From assembly GCF_900169165.1 (NCBI RefSeq), contig NZ_FXYY01000020.1, positions 1 through 59,400 on the forward strand: 59,400 nt of DNA, read 5' to 3'. Source of the DNA: Brevibacterium linens ATCC 9172. GTDB taxonomy: Bacteria; Actinomycetota; Actinomycetes; Actinomycetales; Brevibacteriaceae. Positions 40,257 through 49,464 of the stretch are shown piece by piece. The notes under the pieces are model-generated. The model had not been told where the DNA came from. It searched no databases and saw nothing but the letters and a program-made list of their open reading frames with translations. Position numbers and translations under genes: made by a program. Position 1 is the stretch's first letter. Every line of letters starts with the position of its first letter.

Positions 40257-41123
40257 TCAGGCAGTTGCCGTCAGCATCGACGCGAAGCCGTCCCGGTAGG
40301 TGGGGTAGCCGAGTTCGCCCACAAGTGCGCGGAAGCGAGTTCCGTCGATCCGTTTGCCGCCCGGCTTCTCGTCCTCGACATGGCCGGGGACGGGCACGCC
40401 GAGGCGGTCGGCGATGAAGGCGGCGACCTCGCCCATCTGGGCAGGTTGGGAATCGACGGCATGGACCAGGTTCGGCGGTTCCGGGTCAAGGGTCAAGCGC
40501 TCCAGTCCGTGAACCAGATCGTCCCGGTGGATGCGGTTCGTCCACCGCTGATGATTGAACTGCTGCCCGCGACGTACGGAGTCGATGAGACGAGTGCGGC
40601 CAGGTCCGTAGATACCCGCCGGGCGCACGAGCGTGACGTGGTCGAAGAGTTCGGCCGCTTCGGATTCGGCTACCGCGAGGACCTCACCCGGCCCGGACTC
40701 CGGGGCGCTCGGAGAGTCTTCGGTGATCACACGTGTCTGGTCCTCAGCGAGGACACGCGTGGAGGAGACGAGGACGACTCGGCCCGGCTGTGACTCGAGC
40801 ACACGCGCGAGGCCCCTCAGCCCGTGGAGGTAGGACCGTTCGTATCCGGCCCGAGTCGGTTCGTCCGGAGTGAGGGTGATGACGACCGCGTCGAGTGCGT
40901 CCAGTCGTGGATCGCTGCGGACCGGGACGTCGGCCCGGCCGCGGTCGGGCGCTCCGAGGAGGGAGAGGTCCAGGCTGATCGTCTCGAAGGCATCGGGCAG
41001 TTCGGCGACGCGCCGGCGCAGTCCGATCACCTCGTGCCCCTGGTCGACCAACCGCAGTCCCAACCGCGTGCCGAGGTCTCCGCACCCGGCCAGGAGAATT
41101 CTGCGTCCGTTCGTCGTGCTCAT
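40257..41123 (-). CDS. NAD-dependent epimerase/dehydratase family protein (YeeZ-like)
   Basis: A 288-residue extended SDR. The nucleotide loop is I-L-L-A-G-C-G-D-L-G-T-R-L-G near the N-terminus; S-S-T-R-V-L and R-P-A-G-I-Y-G-P-G-R-T-R-L follow. The usual YxxxK is not clear, as in YeeZ-type proteins. Start overlaps the photolyase stop by 4 bp, so it is the last gene of the marR-photolyase operon. Confidence 0.85.
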   Translation of the reverse strand: MSTTNGRRILLAGCGDLGTRLGLRLVDQGHEVIGLRRRVAELPDAFETISLDLSLLGAPDRGRADVPVRSDPRLDALDAVVITLTPDEPTRAGYERSYLHGLRGLARVLESQPGRVVLVSSTRVLAEDQTRVITEDSPSAPESGPGEVLAVAESEAAELFDHVTLVRPAGIYGPGRTRLIDSVRRGQQFNHQRWTNRIHRDDLVHGLERLTLDPEPPNLVHAVDSQPAQMGEVAAFIADRLGVPVPGHVEDEKPGGKRIDGTRFRALVGELGYPTYRDGFASMLTATA

Positions 41124-42586
41124 TTCGCCTCGCTCTTCATCCGGTCATAGGCTGCCAGCGCCGCCTGGCGCGATGCCTTGAGATCGACGATCGGCTCGCG
41201 ATCGCCGTGTGAACGTTCCGTTCGGGTGAGACCGCCCGGCCCGCGGCCCACCCACCTGCCCACGTACTCGCTGTTCGGATCGAAACGCTCACGTTGGCGT
41301 TCGGGATTGAAGATCCGAAAGTACGGGGCCGCATCGGCTCCGCACCCGGCGACCCATTGCCACGAGACGGGATTGTTGGCTTCATCGGCGTCGACGAGCG
41401 TGTCCCAGAACCACTGCTCGCCGTGCCACCAGTGGATGAGCAGATTCTTCGTCAGGAAGCTCGCCGTGGCCATCCGCACTCGATTGTGCATCCACCCGGT
41501 CTGCCACAGCTGCGCCATGCCGGCGTCGACGAGGGCAATCCCGGTCGTACCGCTGCGCCAATGCTCAAGCGCCTCGGGGTCGTCCTCATAAGGGAAGGAT
41601 GCGAATTCCGGCCGCATCGGCTCGGACTCGATGGCCGGCAGGTGATAGGTCAGGTGCCAGGAGAACTCCCGCCAGTAGAGCTGCCGGATCCATGCCTGCC
41701 GGTCATCATCGCTGACCGTCGGCAGGTCCAGGGCCGCGGCCAGCAGCTGCCGTGGGGAGAGTTCGCCGAAGCGCAGTCTCGGAGACAGGCCGGACGTGCT
41801 GTCGGGGTCGGCGGGGACATCGTGCGAATCTGCGTAGTCCTCGACCCCGTCGCTCACGTCCGCCAGCGCTCGCGCCGCCTCTCGACACCCGGGGCTCCAG
41901 TGCTCGGCCACGGTCGTCTGCCACCACTGCGGGGTCCTCGCCGAGGCGAAGCTGCCCGAGCCCGTGTCGGTTCCGTCGAGAAGACCGAGATCGTCGAGAC
42001 TGCGTCCCCAGGAGTGATTGTCCAGATTCTTCCGGTCTGCCTCCGTCAGGGGGCTCTGTTCGTCGGGCAGCGGCAGGACCTCTCCGACCTCGCGATCGCG
42101 CACAGCGTTGAAGAACGGCGTGAAGACCTTGTAGAAGTCACCGCCCTGAGGGCTGACCGTCCAAGGCTCGACGAGCAGCGCGCCGGTATGGGAGTGCACG
42201 GCACGACCGGCATCAGCCAGGTCCGTCTTGATCTGCGCGTCGAGGCGACGTGCAGCCGGCGCATAACGGCGTGACCAGCGGACGGCATCGACCTCCAGGT
42301 CCGCGGCCGCCTGCGGGACGATGTCCGCGGCGGAGCCTGCTGCGAAGAGCAGCGGGATCCCGAGCTGCGCGAGTTCGGCCTCCAAGACGCGCAGCGACTC
42401 ATGAGCCCACCACCGCGCGGCCCCACCCAGCGGACGGGGGCCCAAGCCGTCGTCGCTGCGGGACTCCCTGATCCAGAGACCGATCACCTGCCCCTCGGCG
42501 CGGGCCGCTGTCAGTGCCTCGTGATCGTCGACGCGCAGGTCGTCGCGGAACCAGACGAGAGTGAGGTGTTCACGGTTGTGGCTCAC
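41120..42586 (-). CDS. phr: Deoxyribodipyrimidine photo-lyase
   Basis: A 488-residue class I CPD photolyase that repairs UV-induced pyrimidine dimers with light. It has an N-terminal antenna domain (W-F-R-D-D-L-R-V-D-D-H) and the FAD domain motifs S-P-R-L-R-F-G-E-L-S, R-Q-L-Y-W-R-E-F-S-W, W-M-H-N-R-V-R-M and N-P-V-S-W-Q-W-V-A-G-C-G-A-D-A-A-P-Y. It lies 13 bp downstream of the MarR gene and overlaps the SDR, suggesting one transcript. Confidence 0.95.
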   Translation of the reverse strand: MSHNREHLTLVWFRDDLRVDDHEALTAARAEGQVIGLWIRESRSDDGLGPRPLGGAARWWAHESLRVLEAELAQLGIPLLFAAGSAADIVPQAAADLEVDAVRWSRRYAPAARRLDAQIKTDLADAGRAVHSHTGALLVEPWTVSPQGGDFYKVFTPFFNAVRDREVGEVLPLPDEQSPLTEADRKNLDNHSWGRSLDDLGLLDGTDTGSGSFASARTPQWWQTTVAEHWSPGCREAARALADVSDGVEDYADSHDVPADPDSTSGLSPRLRFGELSPRQLLAAALDLPTVSDDDRQAWIRQLYWREFSWHLTYHLPAIESEPMRPEFASFPYEDDPEALEHWRSGTTGIALVDAGMAQLWQTGWMHNRVRMATASFLTKNLLIHWWHGEQWFWDTLVDADEANNPVSWQWVAGCGADAAPYFRIFNPERQRERFDPNSEYVGRWVGRGPGGLTRTERSHGDREPIVDLKASRQAALAAYDRMKSEAK

Positions 42587-42599
42587 CGGTCGCCTCCGA

Positions 42600-43178
42600 T
42601 CACAGCGGCTTCGCCCAGTCGGCGTTGCTCAGCGACAGCTCGTCGGCCATGCCGTCGAGGAAGCGGATGACGGCATCGCGTTCGCGGCTGGTGAGGCGGA
42701 CGGCGGCATGGATCCGTCTGGCCTGGGCGCGCCCCACGGTCTCTCGTGCCGAGCGCGCCGTCTCCGCGGTGACGTCGATGGCATATGCCCGGCGATCGCT
42801 GGGATGGAGCTTCCTGATGACATGCCTCTCCCGCTCCAGGCGATTGATCAGCTTCGTCACCGAGGCTGCCGACATGAGCATATGGGCAGACAGCATCTTC
42901 GGGGTCACGACTGCGTTCTGCCGCTTCGTTGCGATGAGATAGTGCAATGCACGCATGTCCTGCTCGCTGAGCTTCATGAATCTGCGCGAAGCCTCGGCGA
43001 GGGTGCGTTCGGCCTCGCGCAGTCGGGCAAGCGCGTCCATAAGCTGAGCGATCTGCTCGCGGTCGGCGTTCGACAGATCGGAGGAGTCGATGAGGTCGCC
43101 GGGAAAGCTGTTCTGCGATCCGGTGTACATATTCTCTGTGATCGGGTCGTGAGCGCCCGCGGCCTCCGATGGCTCCAT
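42600..43178 (-). CDS. MarR family transcriptional regulator
   Basis: A 192-residue winged-helix regulator. Residues 65-150 have the MarR core (L-S-E-Q-D-M-R-A-L-H-Y-L, S-A-A-S-V-T-K-L-I-N-R-L-E-R, H-P-S-D-R-R-A-Y). It heads an operon with photolyase and an SDR. ATG 43178 has TAGGAT ending 6 nt upstream and no Shine-Dalgarno, so the transcript is probably leaderless. A 23-bp-arm palindrome 29 bp beyond the -10 is a candidate operator. Confidence 0.9.
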   Translation of the reverse strand: MEPSEAAGAHDPITENMYTGSQNSFPGDLIDSSDLSNADREQIAQLMDALARLREAERTLAEASRRFMKLSEQDMRALHYLIATKRQNAVVTPKMLSAHMLMSAASVTKLINRLERERHVIRKLHPSDRRAYAIDVTAETARSARETVGRAQARRIHAAVRLTSRERDAVIRFLDGMADELSLSNADWAKPL

Positions 43179-43184
43179 GCCGCA

Positions 43185-43190
43185 ATCCTA
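43185..43190 (-). promoter_or_regulatory. Predicted -10 (TAGGAT) of leaderless marR
   Basis: On the minus strand TAGGAT is followed by TGCGGC and then ATG. The 6-nt gap puts +1 on the start codon. Confidence 0.55.
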
Positions 43191-43218
43191 CTGATTCCCG
43201 CCCCTCGATCGCAGAAGA

Positions 43219-43268
43219 ATAACTCTCCGCATATAGTACACCAAAGTGTACTATATGCGGAGAGTTAT
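43219..43268. promoter_or_regulatory. Perfect 23-bp-arm palindrome upstream of marR
   Basis: Arms 43219-43241 and 43246-43268 are perfectly complementary around CAAA. The inner part reads TAGTACAC ... GTGTACTA, similar in style to MarR operators. It could also end helicase transcription arriving from the right; no T-run follows. Confidence 0.65.
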
Positions 43269-43283
43269 CACACTGTGAGGATG

Positions 43284-44963
43284 TCAGCTGCTGGTCGAGT
43301 AGACCTGCTGCGAACCTCCGGTGCGAGAGCGGTTGCGGCGACGGGTCTCAGGGCTCGTGCCACGAGAGTCTGCGGTACGGCGGCCGCCCGACCGGCTGGT
43401 GCGCGCTCCCGAGCTCTGATTGCCCGAGCGGCCTCCCCGACCGGTCTCGCGGCGGCGACTGCCCTCGCCGCTGCGGCCGTTCTGACCAGTGCGGCCGGAG
43501 TCGCTGCTGCGCGAGTTCGTGCGAGTGCTCTCGCCAGCGGCGCCATCGCGGCCCGCACCTCCACCGCGTCCGCCACGGCCACCTCGGCGACGGCGGGACG
43601 AACGACCACCGGACTTCGCCGGTTCGGTCTTCTTGCGCGGCTGCACCGGTTCCTTCGGCTGCGGGGCGACGTACTCGGCGATCTCACCGACGAGCTCGGT
43701 CACCTCAGGGGAGTCGGCGGTGACCTTCTGCGGGGAGGCCTTGATGGCGGCCTTGCGCAGCAGGATCTGCGTGTCCTTGCGCTCATCGGGTGTCATCACG
43801 GTGACCACGTCGCCGGCGCTGCCGGCACGGGCGGTACGGCCGGAACGATGCAGGTAGGCCTTGTGTTCGGTCGGGGGATCGACGTGGACGACGAGCTCGA
43901 CGGAATCGACATGGACGCCGCGGGCCGCGATGTCCGTGGCCACGAGCACCTTCGCGTCACCATCGGTGAACGCGGCGAGGTTGCGATCGCGAGCACCCTG
44001 GGACAGGTTGCCGTGCAGATCGACGGCGGGGATGCCGGCAGCGGTGAGCTGTCGGGCGAAGCGTTTGGCCCGGTGCTTCGTGCGGGTGAAGAGGATGCGG
44101 CGGCCCGTGCCGGAGGCGAGCTTGTGGACGAGCGCGTTCTTGTCGTCGACCGAGACCTCGAACACGTGGTGAGTCATGGCCGAGACGTGCGAGGTCGCCT
44201 CATCAACGGAGTGGAGGACCTCATTGTGGAGGAAGCGACGGACGAGCTTGTCGACGTCGTTGTCCAAGGTCGCGGAGAAGAACATCCGCTGCCCCTCGGC
44301 CGGGGTCTGCTTGAGGATGCGTGTGACACCGGGCAGGAAGCCCAGATCAGCCATGTGATCGGCCTCGTCGAGGATGGTGACCTCGATGTTCTCGAGCGTG
44401 AGGATGTCCTGCTGGAGCAGATCCTCGAGGCGGCCGGGGCAGGCCACGACGATGTCGACGCCCGCATTGAGGGCGTTCTCCTGTCGGCGCTGTTTGACCC
44501 CGCCGAAGATCGTCGTCGTCTTCAGGCCGGCGGCCTTGGCCAGCGGGTCGATGACATCGGTGATCTGCGTGGCGAGCTCACGGGTGGGAGCCAGGACGAG
44601 TCCGCGCGGGTGGCGGACCTTCTGGGTGCCCTTGCCGGATTCGGCGAGGCGGGCGACGAGTGGAATGGAGAACGCCAGGGTCTTGCCGGATCCGGTCTTT
44701 CCGCGGCCGAGCACATCGCGGCCGGCCAGGGTGTCGGGCAGGGTGTCCTGCTGGATGGGGAAGGCCTGGGTCTTGCCCTCACGGTCGAGGGAGTCGACGA
44801 GTTCGGCGGGCACGCCGAGCTCGGCGAACGAGGTCGGTGCCGAGGTGGCTTTCTTGGTGCGGGGGTTGGTGCGTGTCTGTGAAGTAGTGATGGTGTGGCC
44901 CTTCGACGTGCCGGAGGGCGTGCCGGTGCCGTGAAATGGTGGCAGGCAGCCGCAGCCGGTCAT
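43284..44963 (-). CDS. DEAD-box RNA helicase with Arg/Gly/Ser-rich tail
   Basis: A 559-residue ATP-dependent RNA helicase. Q motif F-A-E-L-G-V and A-F-P-I-Q-Q; motif I G-K-T-G-S-G-K-T; motif Ia P-T-R-E-L-A; motif II D-E-A-D; motif III S-A-T; motif VI H-R-S-G-R-T-A-R. The last 130 residues are R-G-G-R-G-G-R and R-S-G/R-T-S rich, an RNA-binding tail. The start is uncertain: ATG 44963 is used but has no Shine-Dalgarno; GAAGGG lies 8 nt before an ATC codon in the T-I-T-T-S-Q segment. Longer frames reach into the PAP2 gene and are rejected. Confidence 0.9.
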   Translation of the reverse strand: MTGCGCLPPFHGTGTPSGTSKGHTITTSQTRTNPRTKKATSAPTSFAELGVPAELVDSLDREGKTQAFPIQQDTLPDTLAGRDVLGRGKTGSGKTLAFSIPLVARLAESGKGTQKVRHPRGLVLAPTRELATQITDVIDPLAKAAGLKTTTIFGGVKQRRQENALNAGVDIVVACPGRLEDLLQQDILTLENIEVTILDEADHMADLGFLPGVTRILKQTPAEGQRMFFSATLDNDVDKLVRRFLHNEVLHSVDEATSHVSAMTHHVFEVSVDDKNALVHKLASGTGRRILFTRTKHRAKRFARQLTAAGIPAVDLHGNLSQGARDRNLAAFTDGDAKVLVATDIAARGVHVDSVELVVHVDPPTEHKAYLHRSGRTARAGSAGDVVTVMTPDERKDTQILLRKAAIKASPQKVTADSPEVTELVGEIAEYVAPQPKEPVQPRKKTEPAKSGGRSSRRRRGGRGGRGGGAGRDGAAGESTRTNSRSSDSGRTGQNGRSGEGSRRRETGRGGRSGNQSSGARTSRSGGRRTADSRGTSPETRRRNRSRTGGSQQVYSTSS

Positions 44964-45104
44964 GGAATGAGCGCTGTCGGCGCTCTCGATCGCCGAGAGA
45001 AAACGGCTTCGGAAATGCGCGGGTTCTTTCACCCAGCTGCAGAGACGAGGCGTCCTGACGACGCAGGGAACCCGAAAAACGGGTTCGCAGGTGATTACAG
45101 TATA
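44964..45104 (-). promoter_or_regulatory. Helicase promoter and structured leader
   Basis: On the minus strand TATACT (45099-45104) could be a -10, giving a leader of about 130 nt. The leader can fold a GAACCCG/CGGGTTC hairpin (45068-45086), a CTCTCG/CGAGAG hairpin and a GAGCGC/GCGCTC hairpin near the start. Such leaders are often used for autoregulation or cold response in RNA helicase genes; here this is an inference. Confidence 0.4.
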
Positions 45105-46180
45105 GCCCCGGCGGTGCGTGAGACAGAATTCGCGGGCTTCGCGGCGGGCACGGAAACAGGCTCGGAGACTGCGGCGACCGGCCGTCGGCGTGCTCTGCGG
45201 TGCCCGGTCACCCATGCGGAGAGTGCCACCGACGCCCCGCCGATGCCGATGCCCGCAATGTCGTCGAGGAGGTAATGCCATCCGAAATAGATGGTGGCCA
45301 CGACCGTCACTGCGAAGAAGATCCAGGTGATCGCTCGGACGGCGCGGTTCTGTTTCGTCAGCGTCATGAACAGTGCGGCGGCGAAGGTGACGGAGACGTG
45401 AAGCGATGCGAACGCGGCGACACCTTGGATGGAGTCGCTGCCGACCGGGTTGCTGAGGTAGTCGAGTCGCGTGTCGATGAGGGATTCCTGGAGCTGACGG
45501 ACTCCGGTGTCGGGCAGCGCCCGGAAGGCGTCGGGATGGCTGAACACCGGACCGACCGACGGCAGGAGATAGTAGCTGATGGTGCCGAGCACCCAGTTGA
45601 GGCTGAGCATCGTCGTATACCAGGCGCCGACGGCGTGTCTGCGATTGAGCACGAGGACCGCGCCGAGGCTGATCGGGATGAGCGGAAGATAGGCGAGATA
45701 GGCGATCGACAGCAGATTCGCCGCCATGCCGGTGCCGAGGAGTTCGTGCAGGACCACCGCCGGAGTGCTGCCGCCCATGAGCCACTGGTCGAGGCGGAAC
45801 AGCTGCTGATCGAAGAGGGTGCCTTCGCGGAACACCGGCAGCACGCTCTTGAGGTTGCGGTAGGCGACGTAGCAGACGTAGAAGCTCAGCAGTCCCGCAC
45901 CGATGCACAGCAGACGGTGGGCGTTCCATTCCTTCTTGGCGATGTCGACGACAGACGTCGGCAGGTTCCGCCACCCGTGTCGCCTCACGGCTTCCACGAG
46001 CAGCCCGCCGCCGATGAATCCGAGAACCAGCAGCGGCAGGCGGATGTATGAGGGGCCGAGGAATCCGTCGGGGTCCCGCAGCGGGAGGTCGAGGTAGAGG
46101 GACGAGACCACGGCGGCCGCTCCGACGAGGAGGGCGAGCGCCATGGCGAAGGTGTAGGGCCAACGTCGCAATCTGGTCAT
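45095..46180 (-). CDS. PAP2 family membrane protein (inositolphosphotransferase/phosphatase-like)
   Basis: A 361-residue polytopic membrane protein with about seven helices. The active-site pattern is F-A-S-L-H-V-S-V-T-F (His) and Y-F-G-W-H-Y-L-L-D-D-I-A-G (His and Asp), as in AUR1-like PAP2 proteins. It may transfer or remove a phospho-alcohol on the outer membrane face. ATG 46180 (M-T-R-L-R-R-W) is chosen; longer frames run into the divergent gene's promoter. Confidence 0.85.
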   Translation of the reverse strand: MTRLRRWPYTFAMALALLVGAAAVVSSLYLDLPLRDPDGFLGPSYIRLPLLVLGFIGGGLLVEAVRRHGWRNLPTSVVDIAKKEWNAHRLLCIGAGLLSFYVCYVAYRNLKSVLPVFREGTLFDQQLFRLDQWLMGGSTPAVVLHELLGTGMAANLLSIAYLAYLPLIPISLGAVLVLNRRHAVGAWYTTMLSLNWVLGTISYYLLPSVGPVFSHPDAFRALPDTGVRQLQESLIDTRLDYLSNPVGSDSIQGVAAFASLHVSVTFAAALFMTLTKQNRAVRAITWIFFAVTVVATIYFGWHYLLDDIAGIGIGGASVALSAWVTGHRRARRRPVAAVSEPVSVPAAKPANSVSRTAGAIL

Positions 46181-46317
46181 CGGGACACCGTAGTGATTCA
46201 GTTTGAGTGATTCTTCGGATTTCTCTCGGAGGCCGCTGACCGGAACCGGCGCAGAAGGGAACGGGGCAGAAGGAAACGGCCCACCCACTGAGTGCCTCGC
46301 GGCATTAGTGTTGGTCC

Positions 46318-47403
46318 ATGACAGAAGGTCCATTGAACGCGCCTCCGAATCGCGATGACCCGATACCCGAGGGACTCAGACTGGGTGCCCGTTTCACCGG
46401 ATACCTGCTGGTGATCATCGCGGGAATCACAGTCGCGATCTTCGTGGCACTGCAGGTCGCACAGATCGTCGTTCCATTCCTGGCCGGCCTCGTCCTCTCT
46501 GCCCTCCTGGTCCCCATGTCGACGTTCCTGCAACGGCATCGGTGGCCGAAATGGTTGGCGGTGGTCACCGTCTGGGTGGTCGTCCTCGGCCTGTTGGCCG
46601 GGCTCGTCCTCCTCATCACCTTTCAGATCAGAAGTGAGATACCCGAGATCCAGAAGCAGGTGGCGACGACCCTGGACGCGGCGAAGCAGCTCTTGGCCAC
46701 GCAGCCGTTCGGACTCACCGAAGCCAAACTCAATGATCTCGTCGATTCCTCGGGGAAGTGGCTGCAGGACAACGCCGCCGGTCTCGGCTCCGGTGCCGCC
46801 GAGGTGGGCACGACGGCGGCTCATGTCATCGAAGGCGTCATCATCATCCTGTTCGTCACCCTCTTCGCGCTCATCGACGGGCGCGGCATCTGGACCTGGG
46901 TCGTCAACATCTGGCCGAAGAAGGCGCATGCGCGGATCTTCGCGGCCGGTGAGGCCGGTTGGAAGACGCTGACGAACTTCATTCGGATCCAGCTCGTCGT
47001 CGCGGCCAGCGATGCGATCGGAATCGGAGTGGGTGCTCTGATCCTCGGCGTCCCCTTGGCGGTGCCGATCGCCATGGTGGTCTTCCTCGGTGCCTTCGTG
47101 CCGTTCGTCGGAGCGATCGTGGGCGGAGCGGTCGCGGTGGGCTTGGCGCTGCTCTTCAACGGGTGGGTGCACGGCCTGATCATGCTCGGGATCGTCATCG
47201 TCGTCCAGCAGCTCGAAAGCCACGTCCTGCAGCCGTGGCTGACAGGACCCACAGTGAAGATCCACCCCTTGGCGGTGATCCTCGGTGTGACAGCGGGAGC
47301 AGCGGTGGCGGGCATCGCCGGGGCCTTCTTCTCCGTGCCGGTCATCGCGACTCTCAATGCGATGATCCACGCGGCCAAGGACTACAGAGTGGGACAGCGT
47401 TGA
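46318..47403 (+). CDS. AI-2E/PerM family transporter
   Basis: A 361-residue membrane protein with eight expected helices, beginning T-G-Y-L-L-V-I-I-A-G-I-T-V-A and with the family segments I-P-E-I-Q-K-Q-V and V-Q-Q-L-E-S-H-V-L-Q-P-W. The family exports AI-2 or acts as Na+/H+ antiporter; substrate not predictable. TAGTGT (46306-46311) ends 6 nt before ATG 46318 and there is no Shine-Dalgarno. Overlaps the next gene. Confidence 0.9.
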   Translation: MTEGPLNAPPNRDDPIPEGLRLGARFTGYLLVIIAGITVAIFVALQVAQIVVPFLAGLVLSALLVPMSTFLQRHRWPKWLAVVTVWVVVLGLLAGLVLLITFQIRSEIPEIQKQVATTLDAAKQLLATQPFGLTEAKLNDLVDSSGKWLQDNAAGLGSGAAEVGTTAAHVIEGVIIILFVTLFALIDGRGIWTWVVNIWPKKAHARIFAAGEAGWKTLTNFIRIQLVVAASDAIGIGVGALILGVPLAVPIAMVVFLGAFVPFVGAIVGGAVAVGLALLFNGWVHGLIMLGIVIVVQQLESHVLQPWLTGPTVKIHPLAVILGVTAGAAVAGIAGAFFSVPVIATLNAMIHAAKDYRVGQR

Positions 47404-48287
47404 GACGGGCCGGGCCACGGCTGAATCGAGTGCGAATCGTCAAGGGCGCTCTTCGGCGTCTGCTCGACGACGAGTGCCTCGACAGAGCAGCCGGGCTGAG
47501 TTTCTACGCTCTGCTCTCCGCTGCCCCGGCGATCCTCGCCATGGTGTCGCTGCTCGGCGTGGTCGGGGAAGCCGAGTCGACCACGAAGGCGGTGCTCTCC
47601 CTGGTCCACGGAGTCTCGGCCGAGGCGGCCACGGCGATCCGCCCACTCATCGTCGAACTCACCGAGTCGTCTTCGGCCGGAGTCACCCTCATCGGCAGCC
47701 TGCTGCTGGCGATCTGGTCGTCGTCGAAATACATCGGCGCGCTCGGTCGTGCCCTGAACGCTGTCTACCGGGTCGAGGAGACCAGACCGTATTGGAAGTT
47801 CAAGCCGCTCGTGCTCCTGATGACCGTGGTCACGCTTCTCGTGCTGGCCGCTCTGGGGCTGCTGCTCGTGCTGTCCGGGCCCATCGCCGAGACGCTCGGC
47901 GAGCTCATCGGAATGGGCGCGACTGCCCTGCTGATCTGGAACGTGGTCAGATGGCGGGTCTTCGTCTTCTTCGTCATGCTGCTCATCGCTCTGCTCTACT
48001 ACGTGACCCCGAACGTCAGGCAGCCGACGTTCCGCTGGGTCAGCCTCGGTGCGTTCGTCGCTCTGCTCGTGCTGCTTGCCGTGTCGGCCTGCTTCGTTCT
48101 CTATATCAACAACTTCAGCAGCTACAACGTCACCTATGGGTCGATCGGGGGAGTGATCGTCGGGCTCGCCTGGATATGGATGGTCAACCTCTCGCTGCTC
48201 CTCGGTGCCGAGTTCGACGCTGAGATCGAACGCGAGCGGCAGCGGCAGTCCGACGGTGCCGCAGACGAGCGGTTGCGACTTCCGTAG
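47400..48287 (+). CDS. YihY/BrkB family inner-membrane protein
   Basis: A 295-residue membrane protein: A-A-G-L-S-F-Y-A-L-L-S-A-A-P is the family's first helix motif, followed by S-S-S-K-Y-I-G-A-L-G-R-A-L-N-A-V-Y-R and Y-G-S-I-G-G-V-I-V-G-L-A-W-I-W. TTG 47400 overlaps the PerM stop (TTGA); GTG 47430 is an alternative. Once thought to be RNase BN, its function is unresolved. Coupled to perM. Confidence 0.85.
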   Translation: MRRAGPRLNRVRIVKGALRRLLDDECLDRAAGLSFYALLSAAPAILAMVSLLGVVGEAESTTKAVLSLVHGVSAEAATAIRPLIVELTESSSAGVTLIGSLLLAIWSSSKYIGALGRALNAVYRVEETRPYWKFKPLVLLMTVVTLLVLAALGLLLVLSGPIAETLGELIGMGATALLIWNVVRWRVFVFFVMLLIALLYYVTPNVRQPTFRWVSLGAFVALLVLLAVSACFVLYINNFSSYNVTYGSIGGVIVGLAWIWMVNLSLLLGAEFDAEIERERQRQSDGAADERLRLP

Positions 48288-48402
48288 AGAGCCGGTCAGT
48301 CGAATGGAGACAGTCGTCGGCGCACAGCTGCCTGTAGTCAGAGCCGCCCGGGGTTGAGAAATCAGGTCCCGGGCCGCTGAACGTGTCCTCTCAGCTCTGT
48401 AT

Positions 48403-49464
48403 TCATCGACGGATACGGTCGGCTGCGAAGTCGGCAGCGCTGGCCAGCACCTTGTTGGTTTCATCGACGAGGCGGCCGAAGTGGAGGAAAGAGTGGAGCA
48501 CATTCGGGTACTCCTCGAACTCGACATCGTTGCCCGCCCGTGCCAGTGACCGAGCCAAGGCGCGGCTGTCATCGCGCAGCGGGTCGAGCCCGGCGCCGGC
48601 GACGAACACCGGAGGCAGACCGGACAGGTCAGCAGTGAGATGGGACGCGAACGGCGACTGCTCGTCCTCGGGGACGGCGAAGTAGTCGTCCCTGAAGTTG
48701 TTGAGATCGTTGGCGCCCATGCCGTCCCACTCCCCGCCGAAGAGCCTTCGGCTGGCGGAGTCGACCAGTCCGTGACTGCCGTAGACCGAGATGAGAGCGC
48801 GCAGCGAGGAGAATGCCGACGATCGTGCCCCGGCGGCGGTGGGGTCGTCGCGCAACAGCAGAGCGGTGCCCAGCGTCAGTCCGGCCCCGGCCGAGTCGCC
48901 GGCGACGAACAATCGGGCACCATCGACGCCGAAGTCCACGCCGTGTGCGGCCAGGTGGTCGACGATGCCCGCGCATTCGTGGAGTGCCTGCGGGAACTTC
49001 GCTTCGGGGGACAGCGAATAGTCCACTCCGACGACGGCACTTCCGCTCGCCTCGGCGAGCACCCGCATGATGCGGTCATGGGTGTCGAGGTTGCCGACGG
49101 TGAACCCGCCTCCGTGGAGGAACACGATCCCGGGCAGGACCGCCTCGGCGAGGGGCCGGTGGATGCGGATCGGAACGTCGACTTCGGCGGCGCGGATATG
49201 CCCGTCATCAGTGCGGGCCATCGTCGGGCCGCCTTCGTTCCAGTAGGAGCGTTCGGCGCAGTATTCGGCACGGTTCGCTGTCAGGCGTGCCGTTTCGGGA
49301 TCCATGTCGTCCTTCACCGCCCGCAGTCCTGCCTGGGCACAGTCCGCGGCGCGGGCGGCCTGGAGTTCGAGCACAGCCCGCATCTGGTCAGACATTCCGG
49401 TGAGGATGTCAGCGGGAATCGCAGTGCATGTCGCTCCAGCGGATGCCTCCCCGACGAGTTTCAT
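48403..49464 (-). CDS. Alpha/beta hydrolase, HSL-type carboxylesterase
   Basis: A 353-residue cytoplasmic esterase. Oxyanion motif F-L-H-G-G-G-F; nucleophile G-D-S-A-G; acid in D-P-L-R-D-D; histidine in V-L-H-S-F. These are the hormone-sensitive-lipase family signatures, acting on short acyl esters. ATG 49464 is chosen for the GGAGGAG 5 bp upstream. Confidence 0.92.
   Translation of the reverse strand: MKLVGEASAGATCTAIPADILTGMSDQMRAVLELQAARAADCAQAGLRAVKDDMDPETARLTANRAEYCAERSYWNEGGPTMARTDDGHIRAAEVDVPIRIHRPLAEAVLPGIVFLHGGGFTVGNLDTHDRIMRVLAEASGSAVVGVDYSLSPEAKFPQALHECAGIVDHLAAHGVDFGVDGARLFVAGDSAGAGLTLGTALLLRDDPTAAGARSSAFSSLRALISVYGSHGLVDSASRRLFGGEWDGMGANDLNNFRDDYFAVPEDEQSPFASHLTADLSGLPPVFVAGAGLDPLRDDSRALARSLARAGNDVEFEEYPNVLHSFLHFGRLVDETNKVLASAADFAADRIRR

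Noticed and set aside
44964..46163. Long upstream extension of the helicase reading frame
   Set aside because: It is antisense-free but fully overlaps the PAP2 gene on the same strand in another frame, is Arg/Pro-rich shadow sequence, and has no helicase homology before the Q motif.
46959..47399. 5' half of a 442-codon frame leading into the YihY/BrkB gene
   Set aside because: It overlaps the PerM gene in another frame; YihY homology starts only after 47400.
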